64,000 nt of DNA, taken from positions 15,113-79,112 of the forward strand of contig CAYQXJ010000016.1 of the NCBI GenBank assembly GCA_964421565.1, written 5' to 3'. This document shows, piece by piece, positions 17,783-24,857 of the stretch. The notes under the pieces were generated by a model. The model was not told the origin of the DNA. It saw nothing but the letters and a program-made list of their open reading frames with translations, and made no database searches. Position numbers and translations under genes: made by a program. Each line of letters opens with the position of its first letter. Position 1 is the first letter of the stretch. Source of the DNA: CAYQXJ01 sp964421565. GTDB lineage: Bacteria > Planctomycetota > Brocadiia > SM23-32.

Positions 17783-18538
17783 ATGGACGAGAAGGTCCTT
17801 TACGCCGAACTGACGCCGCCGGAGTTCGAGGAGCGCCTGGCCGAGGCGCCGATCGCTTACCTGCCCCTGGGGACACTGGAATGGCACGGCGCACACCTGC
17901 CGCTCGGCTCGGACGGGCTCCAGTCCCAGGGCTTCTTCGTCGAGCTGGCGCGGGAGGTCGGCGGCGTCGTCTTGCCCAAGCTCTTTGTTGGCCCCGACTA
18001 CTTCCACCAGACCATTGATGGCCGCGACTACTACGGTATGGACATCCTCGCTGTCAAAGGTCAACCGCCGCAGCAGCTTCCGGGGAGCGCTTACTTCGCA
18101 CCCAATGACCTGTTCAAGGCGCTGCTCGAGGCAATCCTTAAGCAGCTCCGCCGGGCCGGCTTTCGCATTGTGGTGAGGCACGGCCACGGGCCGTCGACAG
18201 ACATGTTCCGCGACCACTTCATGCCAAGGGAAGACGATTTCGGCCTGCGACTCGTCCACTGCTGGTGCTGGGCCGACGAAGGAGGCGACGAGGATATGGG
18301 CATCCAGACCGACCACGCGGCGGCCAACGAAACGAGCCTGGTCATGGCGCTGCGCCCTGACCTTGTGCAGATGGAGAACCTACCGAGCGATCCGGCAGTC
18401 TGGCCTGTGGGGGTGCATGGTAAGGACCCGCGTGTGCATGCCTCCGCCGATGTGGGCCAACGGGCCATCTGCATGCAAACGGAGCGCATGGCGGGCCTGC
18501 TCCGCAAGGCTCTGTGCGAACTCGACGCGGAAGGTTAA
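17783..18538 (+). CDS. creatininase-family metal-dependent amidohydrolase
   Basis: A 251-residue protein of the creatininase/MftE/ArfB family, which use a dinuclear metal site to hydrolyse cyclic or linear amides. The first metal motif is intact in GTLEWHGAHLPLGSDG (Glu33, His35, Asp44). The second, usually NGHGGN, reads RHGHGPST, and the C-terminal HAGExETS is HAAANETS, so the site is divergent. The ATG at 17783 was preferred to GTG 17777 because GAGGAG lies nine bases before it. Function in this context is unknown. Confidence 0.75.
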   Translation: MDEKVLYAELTPPEFEERLAEAPIAYLPLGTLEWHGAHLPLGSDGLQSQGFFVELAREVGGVVLPKLFVGPDYFHQTIDGRDYYGMDILAVKGQPPQQLPGSAYFAPNDLFKALLEAILKQLRRAGFRIVVRHGHGPSTDMFRDHFMPREDDFGLRLVHCWCWADEGGDEDMGIQTDHAAANETSLVMALRPDLVQMENLPSDPAVWPVGVHGKDPRVHASADVGQRAICMQTERMAGLLRKALCELDAEG

Positions 18539-18563
18539 CCGCGAGCTGCAAGGTACACAATAG

Positions 18564-18639
18564 TGGTGGGCGCAGCAGGACTCGAACCTGCGACTTCTAC
18601 CGTGTGAAGGTAGCGCTCTCGCCACTGAGCTATGCGCCC
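18564..18639 (-). tRNA. tRNA-Val (anticodon CAC)
   Basis: On the minus strand a 76-base cloverleaf: acceptor stem GGGCGCA paired with TGCGCCC, D-arm GCTCAGTGGCGAGAGC, anticodon stem CTACC/GGTAG with loop TTCACAC (anticodon CAC), and T-arm containing GGTTCGAGTCC. The 3' CCA is encoded. Confidence 0.95.
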
Positions 18640-18651
18640 ACCGACACAGCG

Positions 18652-18680
18652 ATGCTATCAGGGCTGGCCTGCCAAGTCAA
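18652..18680 (-). promoter_or_regulatory. sigma-70 promoter of tRNA-Val
   Basis: Minus strand: TTGACT (18675-18680), a 17-base spacer and TAGCAT (18652-18657), placed twelve bases upstream of the mature tRNA 5' end. Confidence 0.7.
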
Positions 18681-18825
18681 CTGCGGCGGCGGCTCGAATG
18701 GTTGGTGGTTTCTGGTGCGGGGGAGCAGAGTCGCGCTCCGGGCTTCAGCGCCGGATTGCCAGCCGTTTCTTCTCGCCGCCCGGACAGATGCCTGCCGTCT
18801 TTGTCGTTGTTTCAGGGCTCGGGAT

Positions 18826-19863
18826 TCACAGCTCGACGGCCTCCTCAACCACCTGCAGGCTCCGCCAGGCGGCCGTGCCCAGCCCAGCCTCGTCGCCGTG
18901 GAGGACGAAACCGATTTCCTCTGGCTCGAAGCCGAACATGTGCGCACCGTAGCTGTCGACGGCGACGGGGTCCCGGCTCGCCGCCACCCGCCGGGCGCCC
19001 TCGCGCGAGTTATCCACGTCCTGCAGGCTGCCACCGGTCGGCCCGTGCGTGCGCAGCACGCGGTAGCAGTCCATCACGGTCAGATCCACGCGCAGCAGGC
19101 GGTGGAGGTCGGGTATCTTGCGGTGGATCTGTGGGTGCAGCTTGCCCCGCTCGCCGCTGACCATGCCGAACCCGTTCTTGAGCCCGATACTCAGTTTGCT
19201 GGTGCCGTGGTGCTTCAGCAGGGGGACGTTGATGAGCACGTCGCACTCGGCGGCGTCCACGAACTCGCGACAGAAAGTCCATTGCTGGAGCACATCGGCG
19301 TCGGGGATTCTGAGGTCGACGGCCCGCTCGCGCGCGACGAACGGCACTTCAGCGCCAGCGCGCCGCGCGGCTTCGGCGATTCCGCTGGCCTGGTAGGAGT
19401 TCGCCGGGTTCTTGCTGATGGTGTTGTCCATCACGCGCACGCGGCCCGCACCGGCCTGCAGGCACATCTCCACCAGCGCGGCGACCACCCAGGGATTGGT
19501 GTTGGTCGCCATCTTCGGGGGGCGCACCCACGCGATGTTCGGCTTGATGATGACGCTCTCGCCCCCGCGCACCAGGCTGCCGATGCCGCCGATGGCCTCG
19601 ACGGCCCGCCGTGTCATGCGCTTCACCGTCGCAGCTTCGTCGCCCTCCTGGGCGGCGTCGCCGTGAATGATACCGATCGCGTCCGCCAGCTCGTTGCCTT
19701 GCGCGAAGCCGCGCACCTGCATCTCGCCCCGGTGCTCGGCGACTCCGCGCAGTACGGCGAAACCCGCGGCGGCCGCCGCGCCCGCGACGATGAAGTCCCG
19801 CCGGCTTAAGTTGCCATGCCTGCTGTCTTCGGTCATGCTGTTCGCTCCCCGCTGACTCATCAT
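18826..19863 (-). CDS. DUF362 protein with Tat signal
   Basis: A 345-residue protein with a twin-arginine signal, LSRRDFIVAGAAAAAGF, so it is probably exported folded with a cofactor. The body matches DUF362: SVIIKPNIAW, then CDVLINVPLLKHHGTSKLSIGLKNGFGM and a late ASRDPVAVDSYGAHMFG. DUF362 proteins often accompany Fe-S or other redox components; no Cys-rich ferredoxin motif is seen here. The start at 19863 (MSQ-type leader, GGAG upstream) was chosen; a longer frame has no ribosome site and would put 59 residues ahead of it. It follows the SpoIIM-like gene on the same strand. Confidence 0.75.
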   Translation of the reverse strand: MMSQRGANSMTEDSRHGNLSRRDFIVAGAAAAAGFAVLRGVAEHRGEMQVRGFAQGNELADAIGIIHGDAAQEGDEAATVKRMTRRAVEAIGGIGSLVRGGESVIIKPNIAWVRPPKMATNTNPWVVAALVEMCLQAGAGRVRVMDNTISKNPANSYQASGIAEAARRAGAEVPFVARERAVDLRIPDADVLQQWTFCREFVDAAECDVLINVPLLKHHGTSKLSIGLKNGFGMVSGERGKLHPQIHRKIPDLHRLLRVDLTVMDCYRVLRTHGPTGGSLQDVDNSREGARRVAASRDPVAVDSYGAHMFGFEPEEIGFVLHGDEAGLGTAAWRSLQVVEEAVEL

Positions 19864-19909
19864 CGTTGTCTCCATTCTACGGCGCGGGTCGCGCCACCTC
19901 CACCGGACG

Positions 19910-20536
19910 CTAATGCCCTTCCCGCGCGGCGCGGGCCGCCGCGCCCCGAATGGCGATGGCCTCGCAGATGGCGCTGGCCAGCAGCATGGGCACCAGCAGT
20001 GCCAGGTAGGCTCCGGTCCGCACGAGGAGCGCCTGCGCATAACTCGCCTGGCCGGCTTGCACGGTCCGGCCCATGCTCATGCCCAGGGCGATGGCGTACC
20101 AGAAAGCCGGCAACTCCAGCAGCAGCACCATCAGTCCGCAGATGCCCGTGGCCGTCTGCGGCGGCCGCCACTGCCCCTTCTGCACGCCGAAGGTGCGCTG
20201 CATCAGGTCGTGATCGGCCGGGCCGAGCCCCATCGCGACGCCGATGTTCATGCCGGTCAGCACACAGATGATCTTGGGCAGCAGGGGGTGCCAGCCCGTG
20301 GCCATGTAGAGGAAGATGGCCACCGTGTTGAACGCCCAGATGACGGCCGCAATGCGGGCGACGGAGGGCGCCCATCCCATCAGCCGCAACACGAAACGGA
20401 AAACGGCGAGCGGCCCGGCGGCGAGCCAGTCGATCCGCAGGCGAACAACGGCGTAGCTGAGGAAGAGCCCGAAGCCGAAAAGCAGAGCCGTGTAAAGCGC
20501 GTCGCCGAAATGCTGGCGGAAGACAAACTCAAACAA
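19910..20536 (-). CDS. SpoIIM-like integral membrane protein
   Basis: A 208-residue protein with about five hydrophobic helices (near 13-32, 60-82, 84-102, 125-145 and 172-195). The segment LLELPAFWYAIALGMSMGR followed by PMLLASAICEAIAI matches the conserved end of the SpoIIM/DUF95 family (pattern ELPA...GLxLG, then LLxxAAxIEA). In non-sporulating bacteria such proteins are of unknown function, often near VWA/MoxR or RDD genes. The start is a TTG with GAGAG upstream. Family assignment is by motif memory only. Confidence 0.5.
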   Translation of the reverse strand: MFEFVFRQHFGDALYTALLFGFGLFLSYAVVRLRIDWLAAGPLAVFRFVLRLMGWAPSVARIAAVIWAFNTVAIFLYMATGWHPLLPKIICVLTGMNIGVAMGLGPADHDLMQRTFGVQKGQWRPPQTATGICGLMVLLLELPAFWYAIALGMSMGRTVQAGQASYAQALLVRTGAYLALLVPMLLASAICEAIAIRGAAARAAREGH

Positions 20537-20654
20537 GGGCTCTCACCACAAAGGAAGGCTGCAGTGAACGGCTGCGCAGACGACACCGGGACTACGGCAG
20601 CAGCGCGGGCTTCGTAGGCCCGGCGTCATCCGCAAAGGGCTGTCCCGGGCACGG

Positions 20655-21515
20655 CTACGGCGACTGGCGCCGGGCACACTCCACGGTATTGGCCAGCAGC
20701 AAGGCCGTGGTCACCAGCCCCACGCCGCCGGGCACGGGTGTTATCAGCGCCGCCTTCTCCATCGCCGCGTCGAACTCCACGTCGCCAACGATCTTCGTCT
20801 TGCCCTCGATCTTCACGCGGTTGATGCCGACGTCGACGACTACTGCCCCTTCCTTCACCATGCTGCCCTTGACCAGGCCCGCTTTGCCGGCGGCCACCAC
20901 CAGCACTTCCGCCCGCTGGGTGTGGAACGCCAGGTCCTTTGTGGCGATGTGGCAGCAGGTGACCGTGGGGGACTCCATGATGGACTTCAACAGCATGACC
21001 AGGGTCGGCTTGCCGACGATCTCGCTGTGGCCGACCACAACCGTCTCTTTACCCTTCAGGTCGACGTCGGCGTCCTGCAGCATTGTGATGACGGCGTGTG
21101 GTGTGCAGGGCGCGAGGGACAAGTCGCCATAGAACAGTTTGCCGATGTTGGCGGGGTGAACGCCCTCAACGTCTTTGTCGGGGTCGATGGTCTGCTGCAC
21201 CTTGCGTGCATTGACGCCTTCGGGCACCGGCATCAGCAGGATGCAGCCGGTGATGGACTCATCGTCATTGACGGTCCGTATGTGGGCCTCCAGCTCGGCT
21301 TGCGAGGCCGTGGCGGGCAGTTCGTGCAGCTCGTAGTCGATGCCCACTTCCTGGCAGGACTTCTGCTGGCTCTTGGCGTAGTACTTGGCGCCGGGGTTTT
21401 CGCTGGCCAGCACGCCCACCAGCTTGGGGGGCTGGTCCATGCCGGCGACGTCGCTCTTGACCTGTTTCTTGATGCGTTCGGCGATCGGTTCACCTTCCAA
21501 CAGCTTCGCGGCCAT
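20655..21515 (-). CDS. FolD-like methylenetetrahydrofolate dehydrogenase/cyclohydrolase homologue with altered active site
   Basis: The protein aligns end to end with FolD, including SEIVGKPTLVMLL, the dinucleotide fold and PGGVGLVT near the C-terminus. FolD normally interconverts 5,10-methylene- and 10-formyl-tetrahydrofolate. Against the E. coli and human enzymes the catalytic Tyr is kept (Tyr46), but the catalytic Lys is Gln50 (YAKSQQK), the Gln of VQLPLP is Leu94 (LLMPVP), and the Asp of KDVDG is Glu117 (KDVEG). The 286-aa length is normal. The start at 21515 has AGGAG eight bases upstream. It lies 38 bases downstream of the metallo-hydrolase gene, so the two likely share a promoter. Confidence 0.85.
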   Translation of the reverse strand: MAAKLLEGEPIAERIKKQVKSDVAGMDQPPKLVGVLASENPGAKYYAKSQQKSCQEVGIDYELHELPATASQAELEAHIRTVNDDESITGCILLMPVPEGVNARKVQQTIDPDKDVEGVHPANIGKLFYGDLSLAPCTPHAVITMLQDADVDLKGKETVVVGHSEIVGKPTLVMLLKSIMESPTVTCCHIATKDLAFHTQRAEVLVVAAGKAGLVKGSMVKEGAVVVDVGINRVKIEGKTKIVGDVEFDAAMEKAALITPVPGGVGLVTTALLLANTVECARRQSP

Positions 21516-21553
21516 GCTGCTTCTCCTATCCAGTTGCTCTTTGAAAAGTGGTC

Positions 21554-22270
21554 TCATGGCGAGGTGGTGCGCGACGCGAGCAGCGTGCGCAGCTCGGCCC
21601 CGATCCAATGCTCGGCGTGGGACAGGCAGAACGTGCCGTGCCCGGGGTAGAGCACGTCCGGGGGATCATCCAGCAGACTGCACAGGGTTTGAACGTAGTC
21701 CTGGTGGCTGTAATCGAGCCGACCTCGGGTCTGGGGCAGGCCCGGCGAACGGACCGCATCGCCACAGAAAAGCACCTCGCGGTTCTCCATGGTGAGCCGG
21801 TAGCCTATGCAGCTGGAGGAATGGCCCGGCAGCGCGAGCGCGCGCACAGTGAAACGCCCCAGGCTCAGCTCTTCGCCGTCGGCCAACTCCGTCACCTTCT
21901 CCACCGGCAGGAACTCGTGATCGTAGTGGTAGGCAGAGGTCTCGATGCCGGCCCGACGTACGACTGCGGCGGCCTGCGCTGAGGCGAGTATCTGTGCTCC
22001 GTTCCGGCGCATCGCTTCGGCACCACCGGCGTGTGGCAGGTGCGCGTGAGTGAGCAGCACGTGGGTGATATCGCGTGGCCTGAAGCCCATTTCCTTCACG
22101 TTACCCAGGATGGCGGAGAGGCTTTCCCCGCAGCCACAGTCCACGAGGACCAGGGGGTCGCCCGTGTCGATGAGGTAAGTGTTGCAGTCGTTCGCCGGCC
22201 AGTCCAGGTACGTCATGTTGTAGTCCTGGCCGCCGACCAGGAAGACCGGACCGATCAGGCGCATACCCAC
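21554..22270 (-). CDS. metallo-beta-lactamase-fold hydrolase with altered metal motif
   Basis: A 238-residue protein of the MBL superfamily. Metal-site elements present are LLTHAHLPHAGG, PGHSSSCIGY, FCGDAV and YPGHG. The first, usually HxHxDH, has Pro79 in place of the Asp (His75, His77 and His80 kept), which should weaken or alter the second metal site. The remaining ligands His, Asp and His are present. The GTG start has GGAG seven bases upstream; an ATG two codons later is possible. It is the first gene of a two-gene unit with the FolD homologue. The substrate is unknown. Confidence 0.8.
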   Translation of the reverse strand: MGMRLIGPVFLVGGQDYNMTYLDWPANDCNTYLIDTGDPLVLVDCGCGESLSAILGNVKEMGFRPRDITHVLLTHAHLPHAGGAEAMRRNGAQILASAQAAAVVRRAGIETSAYHYDHEFLPVEKVTELADGEELSLGRFTVRALALPGHSSSCIGYRLTMENREVLFCGDAVRSPGLPQTRGRLDYSHQDYVQTLCSLLDDPPDVLYPGHGTFCLSHAEHWIGAELRTLLASRTTSP

Positions 22271-22314
22271 GGGCAGACTCCGTCCGCATCGGTGAAGCTT
22301 ATCTGGAAGGGGTT

Positions 22315-22342
22315 ATCTTAGGTAGTGGGGGCGGCTTGTCAA
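22315..22342 (-). promoter_or_regulatory. sigma-70 promoter of the MBL-FolD pair
   Basis: Minus strand: consensus TTGACA (22337-22342), 16-base spacer, TAAGAT (22315-22320). Transcription would begin about 40 bases before the GTG start. Confidence 0.65.
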
Positions 22343-22420
22343 GTTGGCTCAGCGGTATCACGGCCGCCGCCGAGCGTGGCTCCGCTGTGGGCGCGAGCGG
22401 CGGGCCCGCTTGCCCTTCGT

Positions 22421-23662
22421 TCACGGCCGGGCCTGGTCCGTGCGGCCCGCAGTGCCCGTCTCTATCCGGATATCAAGCACGTTGTGGCCGGGCTCTATCT
22501 GCACTGTGAGCGGCTCCTGGGAATCCGGATGTGCCGCGGTGTACAGCATCTCGCGCTCCATGGACGGCACGGTCATGAACTTCTTCGAGATGTGGCGCAC
22601 CTCGACGCGATGACTCCCGGGCACCGGGCCGTGGCGTGCCGGCAGTTCGAAACGTCCCTTTACCTGCGTGCCGTCGTCGTCCTTGTACGGCTTTGTGCGC
22701 ACGGCGGCGACCGGGTCGTCCGGCGATTCCACAGGCACGAAGGTGATCCACGCCGTATCGGCGAGGCGGCCGTCGATGGTCAGCGTTCCTTCCAGGGAGG
22801 CGCGCTGCTTGCCTGTGAGGAAGGCGTTCTTGCGCATCCACTGGTAGGCGAGTTCCGGCCACATGCTGGCGCCGGGCACGCCGGTTGCCAGGCCCGCGCC
22901 GTGAGGCCCGTATCCGCCGAAAACGTGCATTTCCGCCTCCACGCCTGCCTGTCGCAGTGCCTCGTAGTAGCCGACGACGCCCGTAGCCGCGATGCCATCT
23001 TCGGAGGTGTGGTAGATGAAGGTCGGCGGAGTTTCGGCCGTGACCGGCGGGATTTCTTCGTCCTCGTTGCCCGCACGCCATGAGCCAGCGGGCGGAGTGT
23101 AAGCGAACATCAGGAAATCCGGTCGGCTCGACTCACGCTCGATCGCGTCCTGCGCGTCGGGGTCTCCCGGGTCGTGCTGCAGCGCGATTCGGGAGATCAG
23201 GTGTCCGCCCGCGCTGAAGCCGACCATGCCGATGCGGTGGGGGTCCACCCCGTAGTCGGTCGCGTGGTGGCGCAACCAGCGGACCGCGCGGGTGCCGTCC
23301 ACGAAGGCATCTCCACTCTCGTAGCCCTGGGTGCGGATGCGGTAGGAGAGCAGGAACGCGTGCACGCCCACGGAGTTGAGCCACTGCGCCACCTGCAGTC
23401 CCTCGTAGTCCATCGCGCGGACCCAGTAGCCGCCGCCCGGACAGACGATGACGGCTGTGCCGTTCGCCCGTGCGGCATCGGCGAGCAGAGGATGCAGGCG
23501 TGGGCGGTCTTCCTCGGCGTCGCCCCTGGCTCCGGGCGCGTCGTCCCACAGGTACACGGTGTCCAGATCGACGGTCTCCACGGGCATCTCGTCCTCCTGG
23601 CCTGCGACAAGGGCGGGCAGCAGCATCAGCGCGACAGTCACTGTGGCGAACCTGGCGAGCAT
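22421..23662 (-). CDS. secreted alpha/beta-hydrolase (BD-FAE/esterase type)
   Basis: A 413-residue protein with a signal peptide (1-21). The hydrolase domain shows the oxyanion element CPGGGY (74-79), the nucleophile Ser150 in GFSAGGH, an acid residue in HTSEDG, and a His in FGGYGPHG. This order matches esterases of the acetyl-xylan or feruloyl esterase (BD-FAE) group that remove acyl groups from polysaccharides. A C-terminal region of about 140 residues (from LEGTLTIDGRLADTAW) looks like a separate beta-rich domain. The ATG at 23662 was chosen because it starts the signal peptide and has GGGAGGGAG upstream. Confidence 0.8.
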   Translation of the reverse strand: MLARFATVTVALMLLPALVAGQEDEMPVETVDLDTVYLWDDAPGARGDAEEDRPRLHPLLADAARANGTAVIVCPGGGYWVRAMDYEGLQVAQWLNSVGVHAFLLSYRIRTQGYESGDAFVDGTRAVRWLRHHATDYGVDPHRIGMVGFSAGGHLISRIALQHDPGDPDAQDAIERESSRPDFLMFAYTPPAGSWRAGNEDEEIPPVTAETPPTFIYHTSEDGIAATGVVGYYEALRQAGVEAEMHVFGGYGPHGAGLATGVPGASMWPELAYQWMRKNAFLTGKQRASLEGTLTIDGRLADTAWITFVPVESPDDPVAAVRTKPYKDDDGTQVKGRFELPARHGPVPGSHRVEVRHISKKFMTVPSMEREMLYTAAHPDSQEPLTVQIEPGHNVLDIRIETGTAGRTDQARP

Positions 23663-23750
23663 GGGGGCTCCCTCCCGGGAACTGAACTGAGAGGATTCTA
23701 CTGTAGCGGAGGCAGCGCTTCCACAGGCGTGTGCCGGGGCGGCGCCGCCG

Positions 23751-24692
23751 TCAAGGCCGCCGGCAGGAGAGCATCTGCAGGGGCTCCGGCGCCGTCCAGA
23801 AGTGCTGCCATCGGAGCGCACGCTCGCGTCCGACGAACACGTCATTGCCGACGATCCCCCAGGCGGTGCCATTTGGACAGAAGGCCACGTGGAAGGTGTC
23901 GATGTTGTTCCTGGTTGACGCGGGGAAACCGTCGGCGATATGGGTCCATTGCCTGCCGGCATCCTCGGAGCGGTAAAGCTCGCCATGCACGTTGTCGCCG
24001 TGCGGCCCGTCGCTGACGGTTGCGAGCACGAGTTCCGGCTCGTCCGGGTGCACTGTTACTGAGCGGCCGTAGCGCTGGTGCAGGTCGTCTGCCCGGTGCG
24101 CCCAGGACTCTCCACGGTCCTCGCTGATCCAGAAGGCGTCGGCCGTCTCTGCATATACGCGCTCGTCGTCTGCCGGGCAAGTGGCGACCTGGTGGACGTC
24201 CACGTGTAGGGTCGGCGTCACCGGCTCCCAGGAGTTGCCCAGGTCGGCTGAGCGCATGATGCTGCCGACGTGGATGTCGGCGTAGACCCAACCGTCGCCC
24301 GTACGGGCCATGCTGCGCACGGCGGCGGGACCGCCCCAGGGCGTGTACCATTCGTCGCGGACGTCCAGTTTGTCAAAGGAGCCAATCCTCTCGGCGGCCG
24401 TCATCTCACCGGCGAGTCGGTAGAGGTGCGGCGGTTCGGTGCCGATCAGCAAGTCCAAGGGTTCTTCGCGCAATATGAGCAGGGAGTGGATGGAACCGGT
24501 CACGGCGTGTTCGTAGCGCCTCTGAACGCCGTTGCGCAGCACGAGAACTGTGTTGTCATCGAGGGCCACGATGTTCACATGGCGTCCCTCGGCAACCCGT
24601 CGGATGTCCTGGCCGTGAAAAGCAATCTGCGGCTCGTTTTCCGCAGTGGCTTCGCTCAGGGACCAGACCGTGTTGCGTCCCGCGATCAGCAT
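23751..24692 (-). CDS. BNR-repeat propeller protein
   Basis: A 313-residue protein with repeated Asp-box motifs: SADLGNSWEPV, SEDRGESWAHR and SEDAGRQWTHI. It fits a beta-propeller of the VPS10/YCF48/sialidase-like type. No RIP motif, catalytic Tyr-Glu pair or signal peptide is recognisable, so it is not assigned as a sialidase. The start at 24692 has GGGGA six bases upstream; the open frame extends far upstream but into the neighbouring gene's promoter. It lies back-to-back with the adenylate-forming ligase gene. Confidence 0.6.
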   Translation of the reverse strand: MLIAGRNTVWSLSEATAENEPQIAFHGQDIRRVAEGRHVNIVALDDNTVLVLRNGVQRRYEHAVTGSIHSLLILREEPLDLLIGTEPPHLYRLAGEMTAAERIGSFDKLDVRDEWYTPWGGPAAVRSMARTGDGWVYADIHVGSIMRSADLGNSWEPVTPTLHVDVHQVATCPADDERVYAETADAFWISEDRGESWAHRADDLHQRYGRSVTVHPDEPELVLATVSDGPHGDNVHGELYRSEDAGRQWTHIADGFPASTRNNIDTFHVAFCPNGTAWGIVGNDVFVGRERALRWQHFWTAPEPLQMLSCRRP

Positions 24693-24737
24693 TCCATTTC
24701 CCCACTCTGTGTGAATACGCAACCCCTCGCACAATCC

Positions 24738-24766
24738 AGTGTGGGGCAGGGCGGCCGGGGCGTCAA
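24738..24766 (-). promoter_or_regulatory. weak promoter of the BNR-protein gene
   Basis: Minus strand: TTGACG (24761-24766), 17-base spacer, CACACT (24738-24743). The -35 is good and the -10 is poor. Confidence 0.35.
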
Positions 24767-24779
24767 ACGGCGACAACGC

Positions 24780-24809
24780 TTGTTCCGCTGGCAAGGCGCG
24801 GCGTAGAAT
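24780..24809 (+). promoter_or_regulatory. promoter of the adenylate-forming ligase gene
   Basis: TTGTTC (24780-24785), 18-base spacer, TAGAAT (24804-24809). It would place the transcript start near 24816, downstream of the GTG at 24810, which supports the ATG at 24858 as the true start. Confidence 0.5.
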
Positions 24810-24857
24810 GTGCCCGCCAGACCAACCACCCGTCTTCACCTCCTGACGGACCCGCCT

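Noticed and set aside
18514..19809. 431-codon plus-strand frame over DUF362 and tRNA-Val
   Set aside because: It runs through the tRNA gene and over the Tat/DUF362 protein.
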